Of a stretch of 64,000 nt of DNA, positions 16,634-25,022 are shown piece by piece. Where the stretch lies: contig JAADJJ010000001.1 of the NCBI GenBank assembly GCA_010092695.1, forward strand, positions 744,001-808,000. The letters run 5' to 3'. Each line of letters begins with the position of its first letter. Position 1 is the stretch's first letter. Position numbers and translations under genes: made by a program. This DNA comes from Enterobacteriaceae bacterium 4M9 (lineage in GTDB: Bacteria; Pseudomonadota; Gammaproteobacteria; Enterobacterales; Enterobacteriaceae). The notes under the pieces were generated by a model. It did not search any database and was not told the origin of the DNA. It was given only the letters and a program-made list of their open reading frames with translations.

Positions 16634-17716
16634 ATGGAGAGGTTAACTGTTACTCTCGGGGAACGTAGTTACCCGATTACCATCGCCCCCGGACTGTTCA
16701 ACGAGCCGGATGCCTTCTGGCCTTTGAAAAGTGGCGAGCAGGTGATGCTGGTGACCAACGACATCCTTGCTCCTCTGTACCTCGAAAAAGTCAGCGCCGT
16801 TCTTTCGGGCGCTGGCATTAAGGTTGACAGTGTCATTCTGCCAGACGGCGAACAACACAAAAGTTTGTCCGATCTTGAAACCGTATTTACCGCGTTGCTG
16901 CACAAGCCGCACGGTCGGGATACCACGCTGGTTGCCCTGGGGGGCGGCGTGATTGGTGACTTGACCGGTTTCGCAGCCGCCTGCTACCAGCGCGGCGTGC
17001 GCTTCATTCAGGTGCCGACGACGCTGCTTTCACAGGTGGATTCCTCTGTGGGCGGCAAAACGGCGGTGAACCACGCGCTCGGTAAAAATATGATTGGCGC
17101 TTTCTGGCAGCCCGCATCGGTCATTATTGACCTTGATTGTCTCAAAACCCTGCCTGCACGCGAACTGGCTTCCGGGCTGGCAGAGGTTATCAAATACGGC
17201 ATCATTCTTGATGCCGATTTCTTTAACTGGCTTGAAGAAAACCTTGACGCGCTCCTGCGACTGGACGTGGAGGCGATGGCGTACTGTATTCGCCGCTGCT
17301 GTGAGTTGAAGGCCGAAGTTGTTGCTGCCGACGAGCGGGAAAGCGGGTTACGTGCTTTACTGAATCTGGGTCATACCTTTGGTCACGCTATTGAAGCGCA
17401 GATGGGTTATGGCAACTGGCTGCACGGTGAGGCAGTGGCCGCTGGCATGGTGATGGCCGCGCGTACGGCCCAGCGTCTTGGTCAGTTCAGCGAGCAGGAT
17501 GTTGAGCGTATCATCGTGCTGCTCAAACGTGCTGGTCTGCCGGTCACAGGACCGGTTGAGATGACGCCTGACAGCTATCTGCCGCATATGATGCGCGATA
17601 AGAAAGTGTTAGGCGGCGAGCTGAGACTGGTACTGCCGCTGGCCATTGGTAAGAGTGAGATTCGCGCGGGTGTCGCTCACGATGTCGTTTTAAGCGCTAT
17701 CGCAGACTGCCAGTAA
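16634..17716 (+). CDS. aroB: 3-dehydroquinate synthase
   Basis: Cyclises DAHP to 3-dehydroquinate using NAD and a divalent metal. 360 residues. Visible are the NAD-binding GGGVIGDLTGFAA, the QVPTTLLSQVDSSVGGKT block and metal-ligand histidines in NLGHTFGHAIE and NWLHGEAVAAGM. Located 57 bp after aroK in the same operon. Confidence 0.98.
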   Translation: MERLTVTLGERSYPITIAPGLFNEPDAFWPLKSGEQVMLVTNDILAPLYLEKVSAVLSGAGIKVDSVILPDGEQHKSLSDLETVFTALLHKPHGRDTTLVALGGGVIGDLTGFAAACYQRGVRFIQVPTTLLSQVDSSVGGKTAVNHALGKNMIGAFWQPASVIIDLDCLKTLPARELASGLAEVIKYGIILDADFFNWLEENLDALLRLDVEAMAYCIRRCCELKAEVVAADERESGLRALLNLGHTFGHAIEAQMGYGNWLHGEAVAAGMVMAARTAQRLGQFSEQDVERIIVLLKRAGLPVTGPVEMTPDSYLPHMMRDKKVLGGELRLVLPLAIGKSEIRAGVAHDVVLSAIADCQ

Positions 17717-17813
17717 GCGTGAATGATTAGAAAAGTTAGCCGCACGACGGCTGATAACTTCGTACAAGCGCTAACAGAATATTGCAGGCCCTGTCCTGCG
17801 AATGGGGTGTTAA

Positions 17814-19073
17814 ATGGATGGATATAAACCAGACGACGACCTGAAATCTGATCCCAGCGATCGCCCTTCAGGCCGCTCGCGTCAGAATGCCAACTACGAC
17901 AACGAGCCGCGTATCAATATTGATGACGTTGATGTTGATGCCGACGAGCGTCGTCCGTCACGCGCGAACCGCGCTCGCGAGCAGGAAAAGTATGCCGCGC
18001 AGGACGATGAAAACCGCCCGCGCAGGCGTCGTCCCGCCCCGGCTGGTAAAGCATCGGTTTCTCGCCAGCACATTATGTTGGGCGTGGGGATTCTGGTGCT
18101 GTTGCTGATTATTTTCGGTATCGGCTCTGCGCTTAAAGGACCTTCGTCCAGCGCCACGCCTCCTGGTGCGAATACTGCCAGCGGTGAACGCAATATCGAT
18201 CTCTCCGGTAACGGGCAGCAGAACACTGGCGCAAATGCTCCGTCTGACGCAACCGCGCAGACCAGCAGCGACCCGCGTGATATTTCGCTGCCGCCAATTT
18301 CTTCCACACCGACCCAGTCCCAGCCAGTTGAAGGGCAAAACGGCCAGCAGCGTATGGAAATTCAGGGTGACCTGAATAACGCGCTGACACCGCCGCAGAG
18401 CCAGCAAAGTGGTCAGGGCCAGATGGGTGATACGGCAAGTTCCACGCTGCCAACCCAACCAGCGACGGTGGCGATGACCGGCAACAGTGGCGTACGCGCA
18501 CCGCAACTGACGACAAGTCCGGCGCAGGTGACCGAACCTCGTCGCCCGCAGCGCCAGACGACCATTATCGAACCGCCTCATAAGTCCCAGCCATCGCGTC
18601 CTCAGGCAACGGCACAGGTCAAAAGTGAGCCAAAACCTGTGGTGAAAGCGCCAGCGCAGACCGCCAGCACATCGACCAAAGCGCCTGCTGCGACCACCAG
18701 TGCACCGAAAGCGGCTGAAAGCAAACCGGCAGCGACGGCAGCACCCACTGCTACAGCCGCAAGCAGTAGCGCTAAAGCCAGCACGGGTAACGTCGGCGCG
18801 CTAACGTCTGCTTCGCCGTCACACTACACGCTTCAGCTGAGTAGCTCGTCAAACTATGCCAACCTGAATGCCTGGGCGAAGAAAGAGAACCTGCAGGATT
18901 ACGTGGTTTATCAGACCCAGCGTGAAGGTAAGCCGTGGTATGTGTTGGTTAAAGGGGTGTATGCCTCTAAAGATGAAGCCAAGCGCGCGGTATCGTCGTT
19001 ACCTGCGGAGGTGCAGGCGAAAAACCCGTGGACCAAGCCTATCAGCCAGGTTCAGACCGATCTCAAATCATGA
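17814..19073 (+). CDS. damX: DamX, SPOR-domain cell-division protein
   Basis: Single-pass inner-membrane protein recruited to the septal ring by binding denuded glycan. 419 residues: an acidic/basic cytoplasmic tail (1-87), membrane segment 88-107, a long Pro/Ala/Gln/Thr-rich periplasmic linker (110-330) of low complexity, and a C-terminal SPOR domain (about 335-415, containing YTLQLSSSSNYANL and PWYVLVKGVYAS). The linker is the variable part of the family. It lies between aroB and dam as in E. coli. Confidence 0.96.
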   Translation: MDGYKPDDDLKSDPSDRPSGRSRQNANYDNEPRINIDDVDVDADERRPSRANRAREQEKYAAQDDENRPRRRRPAPAGKASVSRQHIMLGVGILVLLLIIFGIGSALKGPSSSATPPGANTASGERNIDLSGNGQQNTGANAPSDATAQTSSDPRDISLPPISSTPTQSQPVEGQNGQQRMEIQGDLNNALTPPQSQQSGQGQMGDTASSTLPTQPATVAMTGNSGVRAPQLTTSPAQVTEPRRPQRQTTIIEPPHKSQPSRPQATAQVKSEPKPVVKAPAQTASTSTKAPAATTSAPKAAESKPAATAAPTATAASSSAKASTGNVGALTSASPSHYTLQLSSSSNYANLNAWAKKENLQDYVVYQTQREGKPWYVLVKGVYASKDEAKRAVSSLPAEVQAKNPWTKPISQVQTDLKS

Positions 19074-19134
19074 TCGAAGCGCATATGCTGTCGGAGCTTC
19101 TCCACAGCGGGAGAAGGTGTAATAGTCAGGCCGC

Positions 19135-19947
19135 ATGAAGAAAAATCGCGCTTTTTTGAAGTGGGCAGGGGGGAAATTCCCCCTGCTGGAAGAGATCAAA
19201 AGCCATCTCCCTGCGGGAGAGTGTCTGATCGAGCCCTTCGTTGGCGCTGGTTCTGTGTTCCTTAACACTGACTATCAGCGCTATATTCTCGCGGATATCA
19301 ACCGCGATCTCATTGAACTTTATAATATTGTTAAACAGCGCCCGGACGAGTACGTCATGGAGGCGCGCAAGCTCTTTTGCGAAGCCTGCAACCGAGCCGA
19401 GGCCTATTATCAACTGCGCAATGAGTTTAATCAGTGTCGGGACGATTTCCGCCGCGCGCAGCTGTTCCTTTATCTCAACCGTCACGGCTACAATGGCCTG
19501 TGCCGGTACAACCAGAGCGGCGAGTTTAACGTGCCGTTTGGCCGCTATCGCCGCCCGTACTTTCCTGAGCCGGAGCTGTACCATTTTGCTGAGCGTGCGC
19601 AAAACGCAGTCTTTGTTTGCCAGTCTTATGCCGAGAGCATGAGCGGGCTGGCACCAGGCTCTGTGGTGTATTGCGATCCGCCGTATGCGCCGCTGTCGGC
19701 AACGGCGAACTTTACCGCCTACCACACCAACAGTTTCAGCATGCAGCAGCAGCAGCATCTGGCACAGCTTGCCGAGACGCTCAGAAGTGAGCAGATCCCG
19801 GTGCTGATATCGAATCACGATACGGCGCTGACGCGGTTGTGGTATCAACAGGCGAAATTACACGTGGTGCGCGTGAGGCGCAGCATTAGCAGTAACGGCG
19901 GGGCGCGTAACAAGGTGAACGAACTGCTGGCGCTGTACCAGCCCTGA
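19135..19947 (+). CDS. dam: DNA adenine methyltransferase Dam
   Basis: Methylates adenine N6 in GATC, and so marks the parental strand for MutHLS repair, times SeqA/DnaA control and affects phase-variable genes. 270 residues. SAM-binding motif FVGAG at 35-39 and catalytic DPPY at 181-184 are intact; YNGLCRYN and SSNGGARNKV match the target-recognition and C-terminal parts. It is slightly shorter than the 278-residue E. coli enzyme because the C-terminal tail ends soon after LLALYQP. Confidence 0.98.
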   Translation: MKKNRAFLKWAGGKFPLLEEIKSHLPAGECLIEPFVGAGSVFLNTDYQRYILADINRDLIELYNIVKQRPDEYVMEARKLFCEACNRAEAYYQLRNEFNQCRDDFRRAQLFLYLNRHGYNGLCRYNQSGEFNVPFGRYRRPYFPEPELYHFAERAQNAVFVCQSYAESMSGLAPGSVVYCDPPYAPLSATANFTAYHTNSFSMQQQQHLAQLAETLRSEQIPVLISNHDTALTRLWYQQAKLHVVRVRRSISSNGGARNKVNELLALYQP

Positions 19948-19992
19948 ACCTGGTCGTTTCGCCCGCCGCAAAAATTAAAACTGGAGAAGCGG

Positions 19993-20670
19993 ATGAAACA
20001 GTATTTGATTGCCCCCTCAATCCTGTCGGCTGACTTCGCCCGCCTGGGCGAAGACACCGCAAAAGTGCTGGCGGCGGGTGCGGATGTGGTGCACTTCGAT
20101 GTCATGGATAACCACTATGTCCCGAACCTGACCATCGGGCCGATGGTGCTTAAGGCGCTACGTGACTATGGTGTTACTGCACCTATTGACGTGCACCTGA
20201 TGGTGAAGCCGGTTGACCGCATCATTCCTGATTTTGCCGCCGCCGGCGCCAGCATTATTACCTTCCACCCGGAAGCCTCCGAACACGTTGACCGTTCCCT
20301 GCAACTGATTAAAGAGCACGGCTGTAAGGCCGGTCTGGTGCTGAACCCGGCCACCTCTCTTAGCTGGCTTGACCATGTCATGGATAAGCTGGACGTCATT
20401 TTGCTGATGTCGGTGAACCCAGGCTTTGGCGGTCAGTCGTTTATCCCACACACGCTTGAGAAACTGCGCCAGGTACGCGAGCGCATTGATGCGTCCGGCT
20501 ACGACATTCGTCTGGAAGTGGACGGCGGTGTGAAGGCGAACAATATTCGCGAAATTGCTGAGGCGGGTGCAGATATGTTCGTTGCAGGCTCTGCAATTTT
20601 CAGCCAGCCGGACTACAAAAAAGTGATTGATGAAATGCGCAGCGAGCTGGCAAAGGTAGGTCATGAATAA
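19993..20670 (+). CDS. rpe: Ribulose-phosphate 3-epimerase
   Basis: Interconverts ribulose 5-phosphate and xylulose 5-phosphate in the pentose phosphate pathway. 225 residues with a complete TIM-barrel signature: IAPSILSADFARLGE, the metal-binding VVHFDVMDNHYVPN, HLMVKP, MSVNPGFGGQSF and the phosphate-binding EVDGGVK and AGSAIF. Overlaps gph by eight bases. Confidence 0.98.
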   Translation: MKQYLIAPSILSADFARLGEDTAKVLAAGADVVHFDVMDNHYVPNLTIGPMVLKALRDYGVTAPIDVHLMVKPVDRIIPDFAAAGASIITFHPEASEHVDRSLQLIKEHGCKAGLVLNPATSLSWLDHVMDKLDVILLMSVNPGFGGQSFIPHTLEKLRQVRERIDASGYDIRLEVDGGVKANNIREIAEAGADMFVAGSAIFSQPDYKKVIDEMRSELAKVGHE

Positions 20671-21373
20671 GTTATCCACGATTCGCGGCGTGGCGTTCGA
20701 TCTCGACGGGACGCTGGTTGACAGCGCGCCTGGGCTGACGTTTGCCGTTGATAGCGCGCTCTACGCGCTGGAGCTGCCGCAGGCCGGTGAAGACCGGGTT
20801 GTTACCTGGATTGGCAACGGTGCCGATGTGCTGATGGAGCGTGCACTGGCGTGGGCGCTCAAGGAAAAATCGCGCCCGCAGGCGGACGACGGTATGCACG
20901 CCATGATGCGCAAGCTGTTTGACCGCTACTACGCTGAAGCCGCCGAGGACGGCAGTTTTCTGTTCCCGTCGGTGGCCGAAACGCTCAACACGCTTAAGCA
21001 AAACGATATTGCGCTGGCGCTGGTCACGAACAAGCCCAGCGCCTTTGTGGCACCGATTCTCACGGCACTTGGCATTCACGACTATTTTAGCGTGATTATT
21101 GGCGGTGATGATGTTGAGAACAAAAAGCCGCACCCGGAAGCGGTACTGCGCGTTTTACAGGAATTGAATCTCCAGCCACAAGAGTTACTCTTTGTGGGCG
21201 ACTCGCGCAATGATATTCTCGCTGCTCAGGCCGCGGGCTGCCGCTCGGTGGGTCTGACTTACGGATACAACTATGGAGAAGCGATAGCGCTCAGCGAGCC
21301 TGATTATGTCTACGATCGCCTCCATGAGATTTTGCCCTTACTCGGGCTTCCCCACTATGAACATCAGGAATGA
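20663..21373 (+). CDS. gph: Phosphoglycolate phosphatase
   Basis: HAD hydrolase that removes 2-phosphoglycolate, including that released during repair of 3'-phosphoglycolate DNA ends. 236 residues. Motif I is GVAFDLDGTLVDSAPG, motif II LVTNKPSAFV, motif III/IV KKPHPE and FVGDSRNDI. It is shorter than the 252-residue E. coli protein because of a shorter loop near residue 75 and a shorter tail. Its start lies within the end of rpe. Confidence 0.96.
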   Translation: MNKLSTIRGVAFDLDGTLVDSAPGLTFAVDSALYALELPQAGEDRVVTWIGNGADVLMERALAWALKEKSRPQADDGMHAMMRKLFDRYYAEAAEDGSFLFPSVAETLNTLKQNDIALALVTNKPSAFVAPILTALGIHDYFSVIIGGDDVENKKPHPEAVLRVLQELNLQPQELLFVGDSRNDILAAQAAGCRSVGLTYGYNYGEAIALSEPDYVYDRLHEILPLLGLPHYEHQE

Positions 21374-21377
21374 GTAA

Positions 21378-22382
21378 ATGACTAAGCCCATCGTCTTTAG
21401 CGGCGCGCAGCCGTCGGGAGAATTAACCATCGGGAACTACATGGGTGCGCTGCGTCAGTGGGTGAACATGCAGGATGATTACCACTGTATTTACTGCATT
21501 GTCGACCAGCACGCCATTACGGTGCGCCAGGACCCGGAAAAGCTGCGTAAAGCCACGCTGGATACGCTGGCGCTCTATCTTGCCTGTGGTATCGACCCGC
21601 AGAAGAGCACCATTTTCGTCCAGTCCCATGTCCCGGAGCACGCACAGCTGAGCTGGGTGCTGAACTGCTACACCTACTTCGGCGAACTGAGCCGCATGAC
21701 GCAGTTCAAGGACAAATCAGCGCGCTACGCTGAAAACATCAACGCCGGCCTGTTTGATTACCCGGTGCTGATGGCGGCAGACATTTTGCTGTACCAGACC
21801 AATCAGGTGCCGGTTGGTGAAGACCAGAAGCAGCATCTGGAGCTGAGCCGCGACATTGCACAACGCTTTAACGCCATCTACGGCGATATCTTCAAAGTGC
21901 CGGAGCCGTTCATTCCGAAATCCGGTGCGCGCGTGATGTCGCTGCTGGAGCCGACGAAAAAGATGTCTAAGTCGGACGACAACCGTAATAACGTGATTGG
22001 CCTGCTTGAAGACCCGAAATCGGTGGTGAAGAAGATTAAACGCGCCGTCACGGACTCCGACGAGCCGCCGGTGGTGCGCTACGATGTGGCGAACAAAGCC
22101 GGGGTCGCTAACCTGCTGGATATTCTGGCTGGTGTGACCGGGCAGACGATTGCCGAGCTGGAACAGCACTTTGAAGGCAAAATGTATGGCCACCTGAAAG
22201 GCGAAGTGGCTGATGCCGTATCCGGCATGCTGAGCGAATTGCAGGAGCGTTACCACCGTTACCGTAACGATGAGGCCTTCCTGCAACAGGTCATGAAGGA
22301 AGGGGCGCAGAAAGCCCGTGCACATGCTTCTGAAACGGTGAAAAAGGTGTACGAAGCCATTGGTTTTGTTGCCCAGCCATAA
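21378..22382 (+). CDS. trpS: Tryptophanyl-tRNA synthetase
   Basis: Class I aminoacyl-tRNA synthetase of 334 residues, the E. coli length. The HIGH-like motif lies in SGELTIGNYMGAL (TIGN) and the KMSKS loop is LEPTKKMSKSDDNR. Located four bases after gph and followed by a strong terminator, so it is the last gene of the dam superoperon. Confidence 0.98.
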   Translation: MTKPIVFSGAQPSGELTIGNYMGALRQWVNMQDDYHCIYCIVDQHAITVRQDPEKLRKATLDTLALYLACGIDPQKSTIFVQSHVPEHAQLSWVLNCYTYFGELSRMTQFKDKSARYAENINAGLFDYPVLMAADILLYQTNQVPVGEDQKQHLELSRDIAQRFNAIYGDIFKVPEPFIPKSGARVMSLLEPTKKMSKSDDNRNNVIGLLEDPKSVVKKIKRAVTDSDEPPVVRYDVANKAGVANLLDILAGVTGQTIAELEQHFEGKMYGHLKGEVADAVSGMLSELQERYHRYRNDEAFLQQVMKEGAQKARAHASETVKKVYEAIGFVAQP

Positions 22383-22403
22383 ACGCGACAGCGAGTTTGA
22401 CAT

Positions 22404-22429
22404 AAAACCCGGCGATGCCGGGTTTTTTT
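22404..22429 (+). terminator. trpS terminator
   Basis: CCCGGC (22408-22413) pairs with GCCGGG (22417-22422), loop GAT, extended by flanking A/T pairs and followed by seven T. It ends the aroK-trpS operon. Confidence 0.93.
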
Positions 22430-22517
22430 ATGCCGCAAAAACAACCAACCTGGTGTTGAGAATCGGCTGAATAATGCGGTCACGATGGCTTAAGAGTTTT
22501 TCTTAATCCTTTTGCAT

Positions 22518-22661
22518 ATGACATTAATTATTCTTATTGATTCTGGTATGGGCTGTTTATTTCAGTTTGATTTTATGGGCCGCAATAAGGCAAGGGTAGC
22601 TGCAGTTGAGGTTATCCGTATTGTTTTACTGGAAGCCGTTGTTGCTAATAAAGTGTGCTAA
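22518..22661 (+). CDS. Small ORF of unknown function, 47 codons (doubtful)
   Basis: ATG 22518 to TAA 22659-22661. The predicted peptide has a hydrophobic start (MTLIILID), a Lys/Arg-containing middle and a moderately hydrophobic helix (VEVIRIVLLEAVV). It lacks a clear ribosome site. It sits where an immunity gene could be, upstream of the microcin-like precursor, but microcin immunity proteins are usually longer and more clearly membrane-spanning. It may be a chance frame. Confidence 0.2.
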   Translation: MTLIILIDSGMGCLFQFDFMGRNKARVAAVEVIRIVLLEAVVANKVC

Positions 22662-22716
22662 ATTTTTCATTCGATTTTAATAAATAAAATAGCCGTATTT
22701 CGCTTTTTTATTTTAG

Positions 22717-22745
22717 TTGACTTGTATTGGTATATTTAATGAAAT
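22717..22745 (+). promoter_or_regulatory. Candidate promoter of the microcin-like gene
   Basis: TTGACT (22717-22722), 17-bp spacer, TGAAAT (22740-22745, 4 of 6 consensus). It lies in AT-rich DNA about 65 bp before the start codon. Confidence 0.35.
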
Positions 22746-22809
22746 GTACGAGTGTCAATTAGTGACATAACTGGACGTACCATGCACGTTATATCAAATG
22801 GAGATGATG

Positions 22810-23085
22810 ATGAGAGAATTAACGTCTAATGAAGTAGAAGAAGTTTCTGGCGGTTTTTTAGGCGCCGTGGTGATTGATGTTGTTAAACTGGCAAATGACT
22901 TTTTGAATACCTCGACAGTTTCATCAGTAGGTAAGGTTTTTGACTTTGTTGGTTTAGGCAGCATTCACTATGCAGCAGATTCCCTTGGCTATGCTTTATT
23001 TAAAGCAGTCGGTGGTATCGGCTCATTACTGGGTGGTGACCAGAGCAATATTACCTACCACTACGAGCACGAGTGGGGCGGTTAA
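22810..23085 (+). CDS. Double-glycine-leader secreted peptide, candidate class II microcin
   Basis: 91-residue precursor. The first 15 residues (MRELTSNEVEEVSGG) form a textbook double-glycine leader, close in form to the microcin V leader. The predicted mature part is 76 residues, rich in Gly, Ala, Val and Leu, free of Cys, acidic overall, with GxxxG-like runs (GKVFDFVGLG, GGIGSLLGG) and an aromatic/His tail ending EHEWGG. This suggests a pore-forming class II microcin exported and trimmed by a peptidase-containing ABC transporter. Four in-frame ATGs occur; 22810 is best spaced from GGAG at 22800-22803, while 22798 would put MEMM in front. It has its own terminator. No immunity, exporter or siderophore-modification gene is nearby, so function is inferred from the leader alone. 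Confidence 0.7.
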   Translation: MRELTSNEVEEVSGGFLGAVVIDVVKLANDFLNTSTVSSVGKVFDFVGLGSIHYAADSLGYALFKAVGGIGSLLGGDQSNITYHYEHEWGG

Positions 23086-23096
23086 TTCCGCTAAGT

Positions 23097-23125
23097 AACC
23101 ACCCTGGCGCCAGGGTGGTTTTTTT
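23097..23125 (+). terminator. Terminator of the microcin-like gene
   Basis: Eleven-pair stem (23097-23107 with 23110-23120) with a two-base CG centre, then an uninterrupted T-run. It lies 12 bp after the stop, so the gene is probably monocistronic. Confidence 0.92.
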
Positions 23126-23136
23126 ATCGCGTTATT

Positions 23137-24735
23137 TTATTTTTGTTTTAGCAGTTTTCTCATGAAAGGAGAGGTAAAGGTCTGGTGCGGATCGTATTTA
23201 TTCAAAATAGCCATGGATTTATCCCAGTCTTTATAGCTGCCAGGGACGATGTTATTTAATACGTTAGTATTTTCCCACGCCGCATCGTCGGTATAACCCC
23301 AGCCCTTGCTCCACTCAACGCGCGTAAGCGCATAGTCACCGCTGAAGTGGGCGAAAATCCACTGCTCCATTTCGTTATAGAATTTGTTCGCATCAGGCGT
23401 GTCCGGCATTGACAGGATATCAAGCCAGATTGCCACATCCCACTCCGGGTGTTCATCAACCGGACGTACCGCAGACAGCGCCGGGGCAACCGCACCGCTG
23501 ACGATGGAGTCCTCTGGTTTATCCAGCCCCGTCACGCGGACCTCAATCGGCCCGTTCATTGGCCATGAGTTGAGTTTCTGGTATTTCTCGACCATCTCCT
23601 CGTACTTGGTCACAAAGTCATGCAGCACAGGCTGAATGTTGTCGCGTTTGGTAATGATAGCGTAACCGTTGGCGGTCACGCGCAGCGTGTCAGGCTTCAC
23701 ATACAGCAGTACGTCCTTGCTCCAGCCCCACAGGTCGCCTGCGATGGTGGCACCCAGACCAGTTTTGACCAGGCTCATTTGCAGGTTGCCCATTGCCGGG
23801 GTTTTTTCCGGGTAGCCGTTATTGATGAGTTTGATAAGGTCAGAAATCTCTACCGGCACGCGGTCAGAGAACGGATAGTTATACGGGCTGTGGACCGGTT
23901 TTGACACGGTTGGGTAAGACGGGGATTCCGTCCAGATCTTCATCCACGGATTGTCGGTAAAGGGGAACCAGATAGCTTCAGCTTTACCGCACTGGTCGAG
24001 ATAGTGGCTGAAGGTGCGCAGGCCAGTTTGCGCTTTAGGCGCAAACAGCTCGGTTGCCGGAATATCGACAAAGCTCTGGCAGCGCAGACGTTTGTTTCTT
24101 GGTACCTGCATGGTCACTTCATAAATAATGGTGCGTCCAACGCAGGCCAGGAACGGCGCAATTTCAGGATCGTTACGCTGGAAAGTTTTAGTCGTATAAC
24201 ATTCTGCGGCGCTGTCCCAGACAATGGCGCTGAGGGAAATAATATTATTGCTGATAGTTCCCCATGTGCCTTTTTCTGTGAGCTTTTCATTTTTAGCTGG
24301 AACGCAGGTGCCGTGGCCGTTAATAGCCAGTACACCGCCGAGGGTTAAATCGCCAGGTGCCGGATGGGCATAATAACCGAGCGTTTTTTTCTCCAGTGCC
24401 GTAAATAACGCTTCCATTAATATTCCGGTTTGCGCAGTAAAGGTTCCACTGTCGCCGGTTTTAGTAATGGTGACATTTTTAAGATACTTCGACATATCGA
24501 TGAAAATAATCTGACTATTATTGTTTCCATTCGCAATAGTCAGCGGTGACCAGTTATGTTGCTGACCAGACACACGCACCTGATAATTATTCTGCCATGC
24601 CCAGTTAACAATATTGAGCAGTTCGGCCACGTTTTTGGGTGAATAAGTCTGGATATGCGTGCCGCTCACCTGTTTTGACCAGTTTTCATAATCCGAGTAA
24701 TAGCTGCCTGTTGGCTTGTTTTTAATGATTTCCAT
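23137..24735 (-). CDS. VAO-family FAD oxidase, cholesterol-oxidase-like
   Basis: 532 residues. The N-terminal half is a p-cresol-methylhydroxylase/VAO-type FAD domain: PKNVAELLNIVNWA, VRVSGQQHNWSP (H60 is the likely covalent FAD-linking histidine), GTFTAQTGILMEAL and PGDLTLGGVLAINGHGT. The C-terminal half resembles the substrate-binding domain of the covalent-FAD (type II) cholesterol oxidases. Substrate is unknown; a sterol is not assured. No signal peptide is seen, unlike the secreted Gram-positive enzymes. ATG 24735 is chosen because AAGGA sits six bases upstream; a TTG at 24741 is too close. It converges with the microcin-like gene across 51 bp. Its AT-rich 5' part and absence from this locus in E. 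coli suggest horizontal gain. Confidence 0.75.
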   Translation of the reverse strand: MEIIKNKPTGSYYSDYENWSKQVSGTHIQTYSPKNVAELLNIVNWAWQNNYQVRVSGQQHNWSPLTIANGNNNSQIIFIDMSKYLKNVTITKTGDSGTFTAQTGILMEALFTALEKKTLGYYAHPAPGDLTLGGVLAINGHGTCVPAKNEKLTEKGTWGTISNNIISLSAIVWDSAAECYTTKTFQRNDPEIAPFLACVGRTIIYEVTMQVPRNKRLRCQSFVDIPATELFAPKAQTGLRTFSHYLDQCGKAEAIWFPFTDNPWMKIWTESPSYPTVSKPVHSPYNYPFSDRVPVEISDLIKLINNGYPEKTPAMGNLQMSLVKTGLGATIAGDLWGWSKDVLLYVKPDTLRVTANGYAIITKRDNIQPVLHDFVTKYEEMVEKYQKLNSWPMNGPIEVRVTGLDKPEDSIVSGAVAPALSAVRPVDEHPEWDVAIWLDILSMPDTPDANKFYNEMEQWIFAHFSGDYALTRVEWSKGWGYTDDAAWENTNVLNNIVPGSYKDWDKSMAILNKYDPHQTFTSPFMRKLLKQK

Positions 24736-24950
24736 ATACAATCCTTTTTAATTTTTCTCTGATAACTGTATCCATGTACAGTGGTTGGATTTTATGAGAT
24801 TGCGATTTTTTGTCAAGAGCTGCTAATGATTTAAATAGTAAAAAAATGATAACGCAATGGGTGCTTGATCCAGGAATTATCGGTTTTTTATGGGGGATTC
24901 TGTATTAATCGGGAGCGGTGGAAATAACTTCGATAGGGCGAAATAATTAA

Positions 24951-24983
24951 AGGCACTTATCCGTATGGTTCCGGAAAGTGCCT
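24951..24983 (-). terminator. cysG-side terminator hairpin
   Basis: AGGCACTT (24951-24958) pairs with AAGTGCCT (24976-24983), followed on the minus strand by TTAATTATTTC. It lies about 40 bp after the cysG stop and would end the nir-cysG operon. Confidence 0.65.
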
Positions 24984-25022
24984 GTTGGTGATGTCAGCGG
25001 TGTACAGGAGGCAGGAAAAGGA

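Larger units (their letters stand above)
22430..22809. other. AT-rich region upstream of the microcin-like gene
   Basis: 380 bp, much more AT-rich than the flanking operons. It contains a 47-codon frame (22518-22661) and a candidate promoter (22717-22745). No insertion-sequence ends or tRNA fragment were recognised. It begins the accessory insert that replaces the E. coli yhf/frl genes between trpS and cysG. Confidence 0.6.
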
